Of a DNA stretch of 64,000 nucleotides, positions 15,101 to 25,900 are shown in pieces (the first letter of the stretch is position 1; every line of letters starts with the position of its first letter). The position numbers and the translations under genes were made by a program. The notes beneath the pieces are model-generated. The model was not told where the DNA came from and did no database searches. It saw nothing but the letters and a program-made list of their open reading frames with translations. The stretch is from Astropecten irregularis (Eukaryota > Echinodermata > Asteroidea > Paxillosida > Astropectinidae), in the NCBI GenBank assembly GCA_963971285.1, contig OZ020252.1, positions 21,303,662 to 21,367,661 on the forward strand. The letters are read 5' to 3'.

Positions 15101-17366
15101 AATTGCGTATGATGATGGATTCAGTTTGTGTCTGTTCTACATTTACATAATATAAAGATACAGGAAACCGCTTTATTCAGTAGTTCAAATGAACGTTCAT
15201 TGCCCTGCCGGCTGCCGTATTCTGCAAAAACAGCAAGCGCACCTAATGTCACATGACTAGGAAATTACCACACTTCACATAACAATGAGCCTTTTTCATC
15301 TTTATTTTTTACTGAAACAAAAAAACATTTTTTTGGAACAATATGGGTGCAGCGATTTTTAATGATACATTTATGTCATTTCTACTTGTTATAGAAAGTG
15401 TGACTTTATGGCCATATCTTTTATTGATATGGTTTCTTTACAATGTTTCTATTTTCTACCACTTCACTTGTATGAACACACGGTCACAAGTGAATATGCC
15501 TGGATTTGCTTGAATCTGTAAAATGTTATCAAATGTTATCATATCTTGATACTTTTTTACCTATGGATCTAGTACACATTTGACTCACTGCCAACTCAAG
15601 AGTATGTAAACAAACTGTTGTTAAAAAAAAAAAAAAAAAAGGATCCCTTCAACCCTTCCCATGTCCACATCTTTTTAAGGCATGCTAGGTGCCTACAATT
15701 AACTTTATGATCAAACATTACTGCCATCAAATATCCAGTAACATCTCAATTTAACGGCTAATTCATAACTTTATTTGAATGCAAATCAATACTGGGCTAC
15801 AGTGAATGTGGCTATTTGCAAACCTTAATTTTTTTCTTCTAAATATGTAGCTATTGTATACTGCGCAATGTTATTCTGGTTTGCAAATTATTAAACTAGT
15901 TCAGAAGTTTAATGGTTTTACTGTCTGGTACATTTTAAATTTAAGAGCCAGGAGATATAAATTTATCATGTTGATAAACCTTTTTGCTACGTAGGCCTAC
16001 ATGTAGGCTACATGAGTACACAGTATGACAACAAATTTGTTCCATGTCTGCAATAAATGAAATACAGACCCTCAGAACTAGAAGTAAACTTGCAAATATA
16101 ATGTATCCATAGCTATAATTTTGGATGAAATGAAAGATTAATTCACCGACAATGGACTATGACTACGCCTAATTCTCATGGTATCTTGAAACCAATGAAT
16201 GAACATTGTTTAGTTCACACAAATGTCCACCCAGACAAATGAGAGTTCATAACAAAATCATTTTAATTTGAAGCTGAAATTATCACGTTGTACATAATAT
16301 TCACTGTCTCCACATATGACTATCACTGTTCACCATGTATCCCCTATGACGACAGCAATTTGAAGTCGTGAAAAATATTCCTCCCTTATTAAATAGCATA
16401 ACGTTACATTTTCTAAAATAAATAAGATCCAAGTCTTTAAAATTGTTTCAATTTATTGGAATTATGTACACAGAACACACTAAACAGACAAAGCATATAA
16501 TCTGCCACATTACAAAACCCCTCCCTACTTCCCAGACACACAATACACTCACAGCAGCCATGGAGACATTGCCCTAGAATTTCACCTTTACAGTCCCCCC
16601 ATCCTGTGCCCATTTGGCAACAGAGGATACCCACACATATGTACACAAACATTTATCAATAAAGCCATAAGGAATTCCCCTCTCTTTTCATGATTTTGTG
16701 AAGACAAAACAAACCACATTGAACAGTACGGCCCCGTACAGACACCACACACTGATAACATGTCGTGTAATTTGCACCGCGGTTTTCCACCTTTATTCCA
16801 AATTGAAACACAACACGAAACCATTTATATTTCTGTGAGAAGCCGCCGAAAGACACCCCTCAATTTCATGATAAATGGTCCCTGTACGATCCACCGTTGT
16901 GTGGCAATCTCCGCGCTCATCTCTAGAATGCCACAGTCACAGAAATTATTCCGATTTTCCAGTCAAGTTTGACGCAGAATGCAAAAACCGGAGGGAAGGG
17001 AAAAGGCTTCTGCAGAAAATCTTACCTTGGTTAAACCACCCCAAGCTACGACTTTACTGTACAGCAGGTATAAATCCAATTCTTTGCCAGCAATTGTCGG
17101 CAAACGATAGAACGGGGTCCTATAACAAACAAAAGGAAAGAAACACATGGAACAAGAGTTAAGTTTTGGAGAACAATGGCATTGAACGGAACTCCAAAAG
17201 TTGGTCCCGAGATGAATGAATAGAATTGGAACAGACTGAAGTTGTAGTTGGAGATATTTTTTTAATAGATTTACCCTTTCGATGCATGAAACTGTCGAAG
17301 CTGGTTCACAAATGTCGAACGCTCCTGCTCGTAGCTGAACGGATCTTTGTCCATGAATTTCGCCAT
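138..17366 (-). CDS. ARID2: ARID2/BAF200 orthologue, 5' portion (nine coding exons, runs off left edge)
   Basis: Exons in transcript order: 17366-17275, 17119-17026, 12356-12259, 4215-4076, 3577-3359, 2604-2467, 1688-1606, 992-834 and 234-138. They total 1120 nt (373 codons + 1 nt), all with GT-AG sites and continuous phase. The start is the ATG at 17366; a TAG lies in the same frame six codons upstream. Exons 1-4 encode an ARID DNA-binding domain (about residues 14-105: FVNQLRQFH, GKELDLYLLYSKV, AFALRQFYVKYLE). Later exons match the ARID2 armadillo-like region: [47 protein letters not shown] and LRQIGMDTLSNIAEE. From family knowledge, ARID2 is a nuclear subunit specific to PBAF SWI/SNF and is needed for its assembly and targeting. 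The Gln-rich middle, RFX-type domain and C-terminal zinc fingers of vertebrate ARID2 would lie left of base 1. Intron 3 (about 8 kb) and intron 2 (4.7 kb) carry most of the repeats. The family call rests on remembered similarity, not a search. Confidence 0.93.
3209..3304. mobile_element. 96-bp foldback in ARID2 intron 5
   Basis: TGAGACTTTAGGAACAAGAA and ATTGTACCGA are mirrored by TCGGTACAAT and TTCCTAAAGTCTCA, with an AT-rich loop. Confidence 0.65.
3846..4036. repeat. Inverted repeat with ACTATAACGAAC/GTTCGTTATA arms
   Basis: GGAATGCCACTATAACGAAC at the left is mirrored by GTTCGTTATACATGTAGTGG then TGTTCCACTG at the right. Between them are further CAGTATAGC/TATAGTGG words. Probably a short DNA-transposon derivative. 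Confidence 0.5.
5780..5874. repeat. GTTTCGATCC-family repeat, foldback copy 1
   Basis: Left arm TTAGAGTTAGGAAGGACTG then ACGTTTCGATCCTAGCA. The right arm TGCTAGGATCGAAACTTTAGG then CCTCCTAAATCTAA is its inverted counterpart. One of several copies in the window. Confidence 0.7.
7187..7232. repeat. Hairpin with AACCAAAGTCCAT arms
   Basis: AAACCAAAGTCCAT and ATGGACTTTGGTTC are separated by about 17 bases, forming a small inverted repeat in ARID2 intron 3. Confidence 0.5.
7466..7950. mobile_element. Long foldback element (about 480 bp)
   Basis: Two arms of roughly 190 bp pair with mismatches in reverse orientation. AAGTTCTGC near 7468 pairs with GCAGAACTT ending at 7950. GGTATCATTGG pairs with the CCAATGATACC region, ATGATGTGCCAT with ATGGCACATCAT, ATCATGGAATGTGCA with TGCACATTCCATGAT, and GAAATGTTGCAAAAT with ATTTTGCAACATTTC. 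About 85 bp separate the arms. Superfamily unknown. Confidence 0.75.
9508..9540. repeat. Perfect 16-bp-arm palindrome
   Basis: AATTGATATCTTCAAA is followed, after one base, by its exact reverse complement. It sits 30 bp before the hAT-type element and may form a hairpin or be the remnant of a small foldback. Confidence 0.7.
9572..9962. mobile_element. hAT-type non-autonomous DNA transposon (MITE)
   Basis: A 391-bp element with terminal inverted repeats TAAGGCTGCAGTTT (left) and TAGGGCTGTAAGTTT (right end read in reverse). It is flanked by an exact 8-bp target-site duplication, CATAAAAC, at 9564-9571 and 9963-9970. An 8-bp duplication with TAGGG-type ends is characteristic of the hAT superfamily. 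The interior holds inverted GGTTAACCGGTTAACC-type subterminal repeats and no ORF of note. It sits in ARID2 intron 3. Confidence 0.88.
10246..10377. mobile_element. 132-bp foldback MITE
   Basis: The inverted termini AGGGCCTGTTTGTTTC and GAAACAAACAGGCCCT match perfectly. The inner arms contain GGATCCGGATCC in both orientations. No clear target duplication was seen. Confidence 0.75.
10411..11060. repeat. GTTTCGATCC-family repeat, copy 2, interrupted by a MITE
   Basis: It begins ATTAGAGTTAGGAGGGCCTG at 10411 and continues with TTTCTCAAAGGCTAAATGAC, GACAAGAACAT and AAAGATACACAC up to 10523. There the 428-bp MITE is inserted. The order of words matches the uninterrupted copy at 24529. The right limit is approximate. 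Confidence 0.6.
10524..10951. mobile_element. 428-bp MITE with long TIRs and palindromic subterminal repeats
   Basis: The ends are inverted repeats of about 45 bp beginning AGGCACGTTCTCACACACC, with few mismatches. ACT occurs immediately outside both ends (10521-10523 and 10952-10954), giving a 3-bp target duplication; a TA duplication with TIRs starting GGCACG is an equally valid reading. Internally, GACTATTTGGGTCGCGA and its complement recur several times. The flanking DNA on each side belongs to another repeat family, so this is a nested insertion. Confidence 0.85.
12357..17025. other. Second intron of ARID2
   Basis: About 4.7 kb between coding exons 2 and 3. It contains the foldback at 12498-12649, a G-run at 14803-14818, an A-run near 15625 and a palindromic CRE-like TGACGTCA at 14295-14302. 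No exon is supported. Confidence 0.55.
12498..12649. mobile_element. GGCCGATTTCACTAACGC-family foldback MITE, copy A
   Basis: About 150 bp, nearly a full-length palindrome. GGGGCCGATTTCATTAACAC at the left mirrors GCGTTAGTGAAATCGGCC at the right. GCTAAAGCCCAAATCCATC mirrors GGATTTGGGCTTTAGC inside. The same sequence recurs at 57440-57588 and at the window's left edge. Confidence 0.8.
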
Positions 17367-19327
17367 AATGTTGCCCCATGTACTCTACCACTTTCTGCAC
17401 CTTTTCGAGAATGAGTGTTAGGTCATCTGTTAATGAATTTCCTGTGTGCCAAGTGGCGCATCAGTTTAAATTTCCAGCACCAATCTTGGCCACAGGAGCT
17501 CCGTTCATTGACAAAAACCCACTTCTCGTGCACGCTCAATGTTCCTCCTTGTTTGTTAAACCGCGAACATCAGTCACTTTCAACCCGAAAATTTGTCCCC
17601 TTTTTGGCCGATTTCCTCCGATTTTGGCCGCGGGCATTAAAGGACAGTCCCTCCGCTCTCTGGCGAGCCGGTCAATTTCAAATTCAGAAGACACTGGGTG
17701 ATGGAAAATAGCCCACGTAGAGTTCAACTGTGTGAAGGAAAAGCGGTCCGAGAAATCCGTAACAAAAAGGACATAAATGAACATGCCGAAAATAGCAATG
17801 GCGCTATTAGGGGGTATCGCAATTGAGAATACGCAGGGCCACTCTATCAAATATGGCTGCGCCCAGGTTTTATTCAAATTAGGTATGGCGCGCCAATCGT
17901 TACAAAAGTATAGCGACCATTGTAAGCTTTTTAATTCAGATATAATTATTGTGCAGGTATTTGGTTTGAACTCATTTCGAGAGTATTTAGAGAGAATTGA
18001 ATTTAAATCTAAGGCTGGTGTTCCGGTGACAATATTATTATTCCCTTTTAGGGGGAAATGGTATCAATAATACAATTTAAACATACACAAAACAGCCGTC
18101 GAATTACAACTTATGTTTTGGTTGCTTCATTAGAGGCTTAACAATAACATTCTTGAAATGGAGGGTACAGAAAAAAATGTGTAGTTATATTTTCATCAAT
18201 TGTATAATTATAACTCTATCAGTAGTAAAATTGTAATTTTGAAGTACCTGTACGCAATCATGTTTCCGATGTTATGGATATTGCTTGCAACTAAAGACAA
18301 TTTGGGATTCCTTTTGTTGGCATCAGTTCTTACCACCAAATCGGGTCAGAAAGTTCGGGTTGAATGTCGGTTCTAGTTGATGACTGCATTGATACTAAAT
18401 TGCCTTATATTTCTAGACCTGGGATTGTTTTGCATCGTTAAAAATTGTCACTTGGAATTTTATCTTGTATTTCAATCAATTTGTATGATATCTTTATTTT
18501 TAATTTAATGTTATATCCAGGATGGGTCTTTCTGTCTTTGATGTTTTCCTCCTATAAAATTATTTGCGTTTACATGTCTTCATTTATTACCTAGTTTAGT
18601 ACTTTTATGTATTATTCTTTTTACATGTACAAAGAACATTCAACTTACATTCCTTGCATTTCTATACATTTATCTATATGTTTATTTCATTTTATTTAAG
18701 ATTTATGTTTTACATGTAGGCCTAGTTACAAAACAACGGTGTACTTGTGACCCATCAAAATGACTAGGTAGAGAAGACCAAAGATCAATGGAACACAATA
18801 AATAAGCTTTGATGGCAGCACACGAGACATGGACTTGGAATTCAATGGGGGAATTATGGGGCACAATGGGGGCACGTGGCCCCCCCCCCCCCATTTGACG
18901 TCTGTGGCCCACGCGTGCCCTTTCCTTATTTTAATAATTCGAAAGAAAAGAAACAATTAATACCACACCGGATGATACTTTTATTGTCTCAATTGACCCC
19001 GTAGAAAAATGGATGCATCCCTTTGTGCCCTAGGCTAAAAATAAAATAACTCTTACTACGTCACTCAAAGTGAGACAGATCATCATTGTACCCAAATCAA
19101 ACATTAATCTTACATATGGCTTGAGAACGGATTCACAGGTTCAAATTAAACCAGGTGGAAATTATTTTGAAAGATTAATCTGGCTAGACTAGACTAGTCT
19201 GGCGAGTTGTCTCAGAAAACCGTAATGCATTAATATTATTATTGCGCAGTACATACACTGTACTACATACACAGCGTGTGCGTGGCATCACCGCGTGAGA
19301 TGAGGCACTCATGCATATCCACTTCTT
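17367..19327. other. Gap between divergent ARID2 and lipase genes; ARID2 promoter region
   Basis: The ARID2 start codon is at 17366 (minus), so its 5' UTR and promoter should lie in about 17370-17900. That stretch is visibly richer in G+C and CpG than the surrounding DNA and has no obvious TATA box, as expected for a broadly expressed chromatin gene. The remaining DNA is AT-rich. It includes a C-run at about 18881-18894 and no supported exon. Overlapping short ORFs on both strands between 16.9 and 17.9 kb are shadows of the ARID2 exons and of this GC-richer patch. Confidence 0.4.
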
Positions 19328-19903
19328 ATGCAAATGATGAGGCCACGTGCTTTCTGCCGCTTGTAAACAAACCCGGATGATTCACCGTATGATGCGGTTC
19401 CCGTATCGTACACTGCGTGTGTGCGGTGATCGCACATGTGAGTGAATGTTATGGTCCTTGTAATTTTGTACAGTATGAGTGGAAAACTGTTCTCCGGAGC
19501 TTGGATTTGAAGTTCGCGGTAGAAATGAGTTTCACACACACACACGTACACAGTGACCCATGATCGCAGATGCACGCTCGATCGTACGGTGTGCGTTGCT
19601 ATAAATCTTGCTGTCATTGCCATAACTTGTCAGTCAACAGCCTAACCGTGTGTGGTGTAGCTGCAGTCGTCGTACTTGCTCTGTACTTCTATTCCGGACG
19701 CGTCAACGGCAAGCTCTCACACATTGCTGTAAAGACTGCGTCATTATTTTCAAAACCATCTTCTGCTTAGGAAAAACCATCAGAGTTCTCATTTTCTCAA
19801 CACCTGATTGTTTTGTATCGTTTGTCCGATCACGGTGAATCGGTTAGCTTTAGGTTGTTTCAGAAAGTTACATCATTCTATTGCTAATCCCTTCATCAAG
19901 TTC
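19328..19903 (+). promoter_or_regulatory. Candidate core promoter and 5' UTR of the acid lipase gene
   Basis: A TATA box (TATAAAT, 19600-19606) lies 32 bases before an initiator-like TCAGTC whose A is at 19632. This is the classical TATA-to-start spacing and gives a 5' UTR of about 270 nt before the ATG at 19904. Upstream are an octamer ATGCAAAT (19328-19335) and a palindromic E-box CACGTG (19344-19349). The E-box is the core of TFEB/MITF-type sites found at many lysosomal genes. Use of these sites is inference; motif and spacing are seen directly. Confidence 0.5.
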
Positions 19904-22900
19904 ATGAACTTGAAGATGTCACGAGTTCATTTCTTGGGTGTTGTGTTGCTGTTTGGGCTTGTTTGCCAAGGCGATGCTTGGATGGAATGGCTTTGGAAAT
20001 GGAACGCCAGCACCGAACCACGCGATCCAGACATTGATAGAAACGCGGTAAGCATTGAAATCCTTTTCATTTCCCGTATCAACTTGAAACATCATTGGTC
20101 CAAAGTTCCAGCCTTTGTCAATAGTTTCTAAATTCTCTGTCTACATGATCACGATCGGCGCTTGTAAACTATTTCAGTAGTTTTCCGTGTGGCCTTTTTT
20201 TTAGTTGGATTTCATGTTCTCTGACACTTTTAAAACCGTATGTTTACGAGTGTTTAAACTTGTCCACTTTTGTCACCCTAAATCATGAGCAAAATGAAAG
20301 TCAGTTCGTTCTGAAAATTGCTTAGTGGAAAAAGAAAACTATTACTGTACTTGAAAATATTCCGGAATTATGCCTATGTTCGAAAATATTTGTGTCGAAA
20401 AAAGTGTCTCCTGAGTCGTGGTCTCCCATACTACATTACTAGTTTAATACTTGGTACTTGGTGGTTATCCTCTTCAGAACTCCTCGGGGAAGTATAACTA
20501 AGAAGCTTGGAGAGTGGCATAATTAACTAAATCAATGATTTAAATTGACTACTGTAGCAGAGTGAAGAAGTTGTATTACTATCAAAGATAGTATGGCTTA
20601 CAATACATATACGTTGAAGCCTAGTGTCACAGATTATTCATTACATAAGAAAAAGTAAGGGGAAAGTGGCTAAATAGTTAAATGTGAAATGTCTGAAATG
20701 TGTTTTTCCACTGGAATGCTAGGACATGGCTCCATTGTAACTTGTAATGTAGCAAGTCTGTAAGTGTATTTGCTTCAGTTGATCATCGAGACATGTGTTT
20801 TATTTCTCCATGGTTGGACTAGGAATTCCACACAACACCATTTAAGGAAAGCATGTTTGCTTCAGGGTTGAAATTACAACCAACTGTCCAGCTGTTACAT
20901 CACTAAATACTGAAACCACTGACCACCTGTTGAAAGAATTTAGTCCCCAGGATTCTGTCCAACCCCAGTTCAAAGTTGCCTGGGGACTTCATCCATCCCC
21001 TTCACTGATTCTACTCTGCTTTGGTCAATCAAGCAAACAAACTGTCAGTTGTTTTGTTGATGCAAATCCTGGCCAGTTCTGCAAATTCTTCAGTATTTTC
21101 AGTCAGTGAAATTCAATTTTGTTTTCTTTTAGTCAGCCAGCATTTTATTTTTGGTTTAAAACCAACAATGATCACCACTATCAGGAATCATTTCAAACAT
21201 ATACATCTGGAAAATGCCATTAATTTAAAGGAGCAAAGTACTTTCAGCCATGTTGGATTCAAATATTGGGGTCCGTGAAATTTGTTTTGTCACAATCAAA
21301 ATTGCTTCAAGGTCTTTTATTAGAGGTCACTGAGAAAATGATATCAAGAACATCTGCTATCCCCAAATGAAAAAAAAAATGGCTTAGTTGGTAGGAACTG
21401 CTTCTTCAGCCTCAAAGAATGATGAAATATTGAAATTTGTCTGTTAGTGGAAAAGTTTCCACTATGACGTACATTAGTTGCCATTGTTGTAACCAATAGA
21501 AACCAGACATTCCTCCAATACCAATGCCTCTGACTGTAGTACCAAGCATATTTTCCAAATTGGAACAGCATGGCCACTTTGTTTCAAGGCTATGCTTGTT
21601 ACTGTAAGCATCAAATTGGATATTTTCTGTAGGCTGACCCACTAAACCCAATGTATACACCTGTAGTCATACACCTGTAGTCATGCATGAAATTTGTAAA
21701 CTACAACTGCACTGATATTAGTTTCTGTTCTTGGAATAAAAGTGGTTTGACTTTTGGTTTCATGATTTTACAAATTGTTGCAAAGTAGATCAGAAAACTC
21801 ACATTATCATATGAATAATTCATTTGGTCTGTGTGTAAACATTGACATATGGTGATATGATCCCTTCTTTTCTATGCTTCAAGAGAACTGCATGATTTGT
21901 TTCAATCACATTTTCAGAGAAGCTGCAGTATTTTAATGAGTGGCACCTGACTGTTTACTCAGTAGATAAACATGACCAGTAACAGGTGTAACCCTGCTTG
22001 AACAATCCAACAGACTCACTGCATGGTAAAAATAACAAACTCAGGGAAGTTATGGGGATCCCAGCGTATTTGGGTTGATAGATTTGAATTTCCCAGCATA
22101 CCTGTAGGTACAGAAAGTTGGCAAAATATCAACTTCACACTCTGTGGTCTTCTGGTTGGATTTGATAGGAGTTGTGGAAGCGGAAGTTGGGAAAGGCAGT
22201 TTACAATTTGTTTGGAAAATTATTCACATCATCTACTGTATCAGTTTGTAGGATCAAAGCATCCGTGGAGTCCATTGATCAAAGTAGAGGTAAAAGAATA
22301 GTGGGTCATTGAAGATAGCAGTTTGACATTATTTCTGTTTATGTTGTTTGTGAAAGGTAAGAACAAATGCTTATTTCACTTGAAGGTAACATCAAATTTT
22401 GATTTACCTTTAACTTACACAGTATAGGACCTAAAGGAATGATGGTAGAAATATGTTAACATTTTTCCCATTTGCCTGAAATGTATTCATCCAGAAAAGA
22501 GTAAAACCAAAGACCAAAAACGTTTTTCTCTGTTTTGAAAAAGTGGGCACAGTATGGGACTGAAATTTTCATAGATGACTGTTACCGTATCTTCCTTGAT
22601 ATTTTTGCCCATGGAATCTGCATTTCTTTTGCAAAAACAAAAGTATGATATTACGTTTAAAAATAAGAGGAAAGGTTGAACTTGAAGCATTAAGCATGCC
22701 CCCCTTTCAACTGAGTCTGTAGGCCCTAGCCGCCCTACAAATATTATTTGTATTTTGTGATAATTGTAAATATCCCAAGACTTTCTGTGCTTGATTCTAA
22801 CAGACAGAGTTGATAAGGAGTAAAGGATATCCTTGTGAAGAGCACTTTGTGACTACTGCAGATGGCTTCATACTTGGTCTCCAGAGAATTCCCCATGGCC

Positions 22901-25900
22901 GTAATACAACCAGAGTTCCATTAAGCAACCATACTACCAACTCCACAGCTTCAGAGAGTAGATTTCCATTCAGCAACCATACCTCCAACTCCACAGGTTC
23001 AGAGAGAAAACGTCCCGTAGTCTTCTTGCAGCATGGCCTACTCTGCTCTTCCACCAACTGGCTGACCAATCTAGCCAATCAGAGCTTTGCATACATACTT
23101 GCTGACGCTGGCTTTGATGTGTGGCTTGGGAATGTCCGAGGGAATATATATTCCATGGGACACACCCACCTCAGTCCTGATTCCGAGGAATTCTGGGATT
23201 GGAGGTCAGATAAATTGTTTCATCATAGTAGTATTTCTAGAAATTTAGAATTGTTAGAAAACAAAATTTAAGATAAATCCTGAATATTTAAAAACTCTCC
23301 ACAAATGGCATGGATAACACCACATTATTGTGTGCTTCTGAAGTCAAAAGCTAGCCTTTTGAAGGTAACAGTCATGAAGTCACTGACTCCCTTTAAAGGC
23401 TGTTGTTTCAAAATGCATGTTTATTCTCATCAATTAAAGGAACCTTTTATTGAATTTTATTAATCAGATAGAAGCAAATCTCTGAACTTTGTCTCAAGAT
23501 GAAAGATATCAAAGATATATCTAGTATGAGCTTTGGTTGTGATGGTTGTTAGCTTATAGTGCTCTGGGCCTCTGGTTGAGTCTTGAGGGGCTGAATGTAT
23601 TTCATATTTCACAACTTCTCTTTACTTCCTTCCGGTGTAGCTGGGACCAGATGGCAGAGTATGATCTACCAGCCATGGTTGACCATGCCCTTGCAGTCAG
23701 TGGTCAAGATCAACTGTACTACGTGGGACACTCCCAGGGGTCATTGATGGCGTTTGCTGGCCTGTCCAGGAATAAGGAGCTTGAAAAGAAGGTCAGTGTA
23801 GAAGTAATTATGAAGAGGGTAGACAGCAGTATCCATAATGATTAGGGAAATGGAAAAAGAAAGTTTCAAAAATTAAAATTATTCTGGCTGCCCAGACATG
23901 CCAGAGTGGATTGGTAATTTTGCAGAAATGTTCACCATTATTAAAGGAGTTAGGATGTAAAAGGGTTGGTCATTGTTTTGTAAACAGACCATTCTTTCTT
24001 TTATGTCTAGTTTTAATGGACAGTCATTAAAATTAATTTGCAAATATTTCATCTAAATTGGTGCTAACTTTTCCCAAGAAATAGTACAGTAATGTTTTCT
24101 ATTTTGATGAGAGGATTAATGCAAATTTTTACGTGTTTGATTCAGTTTGTGACAAACAAATCAAACAAAATCTTCTGCTTGATTGTTTTCTTTAAATGCA
24201 TTGATTTGGAATGGAATATTTCACAGAACTAATTGTTTCTGGTATAACATTTGTAATGGGAAGCTTTCAGACTGAAAGTAACAAATTATGATTTAATCCT
24301 ATTCCTTACTGGATCTGTATTCTACTTTGAAATAAACATCCTGGTATCACATTTATTGCTATTCAAACAGATAAAGATGTTCTTTGCTCTTGGTCCAGTC
24401 GCCACTGTTGGTCACATGACAAGTCCACTGAGATACTTAGCTACTTTTGTGCCAGAGCTTGAGGTGAGAATTGTTTCTTCTTATAAATCTACTTGAAGTA
24501 TACTAAATTATAACTCTTTTCCAGTTTGCTAGTAGTAAGAAGGGCCCAAGGTTTCGATCCTAGCAGGACCTTTCTCAAAGGCTAAATGACGAGAAGTCAA
24601 GAACATAAAGATACACATAACTTGATGAGAGGAGCAGAACAAAAGGTGGACAGAGTGACCATGGAAACAGAGAAAGATTATCTAAGTTTAGGCCTTCATT
24701 GAATAATGATCGTGTACTTCCTTTCCAATGATGTTGATATTGATCAGATGTTGATGGTTTGATTTGAACAGTTCATGCTCAACTTACTCGGAGTGAAAGA
24801 TTTCCTGCCATCCAACAAGATAACAGAATGGCTTGCTCCTGATCTGTGTTCAAGCTCAACGGACATATGGTGTGAGAACATTGTCTTTGTTCTGTGTGGT
24901 TTTGACCGGGACAATCTAAATGAGGTGAGTTTATAGTTCCTTCTTTTTCCTTCTCCTTAATGTGTTGGGCATAAAATATGACCCAACATCATAAAATGTG
25001 TCTATGAATGTTGAGATAGAGGGACGAAGACCGAGAGGAAGATTCAAGAAGAGATTGAAGGACAATGTCAAACAAGATCATTTTGTAGACGTAATAATTA
25101 TAATAGCCTTACAAATCTTTCACAATTTTCTTCTAAAGATTTCTGCAGCCAATCCAATTTTTCACATTTTCTTGTACAAAGTCCATGCCAAGAATTTGAT
25201 TTCTGAACTTAGAGCAATGCTACTTTCCTTTGTGCTTGGTAAGATGTTTGTACGTGATCATATGGCAATGGACATGAAGGATAAGACTGGTAATGAGGAT
25301 CATATCAAGAGTATTTCCCAAGACATTTGAGAATTATAAGTCCCATCTTCATAGACCAAAACCAATTAAAGATTGAGAGATGTAATCATGTAAATACATC
25401 TCATTGATGTTGGATACTTCCAAAAATGTGTTGATCCAACAGCATGAAAACATCAATCACAGGAATTAATACCAAATAAAGTAATAAATAATTTTTGTAC
25501 AGGGTATAAATACAAGGACAAGATCAAATAAAACACTACAACAAGCATCAACACGATTAAAAATGCACGTAAAAGATGAATTATACATGTAATGTCTTTA
25601 CATTTCTTGTTCAATATAGTGTAACTATTTTATTCATTGCATTCTGTATATATTTCCACTCTCAAATAGACGCGCCTACCTGTGTATTTGTCACATTCCC
25701 CGGCGGGGACGTCTGTTCAAGACATGATCCATTTTGCCCAGGTAAGATTATCACAAATTATCATAGAATCCATTAAAAGTGCTTCAAGAAAATCAGATCT
25801 GTCTTTGAACAAAAATGTTTTCATGTATAATATTCATATCAAATTATGTAAACAAATATAAAAGTTTCCATGAAAACATTTATATAGGAATTAACCTCAA

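Noticed and set aside
16963-17877. Several overlapping ORFs of 60-145 codons around the ARID2 5' end
   Set aside because: Only the portions matching ARID2 exons 1 and 2 have family similarity. The others are other-frame readings of those exons or of the GC-richer promoter.
22797-23078. 93-codon minus-strand ORF opposite lipase exon 2
   Set aside because: Antisense shadow of a well-supported coding exon. Its internal repeat is simply the 48-bp duplication read backwards.
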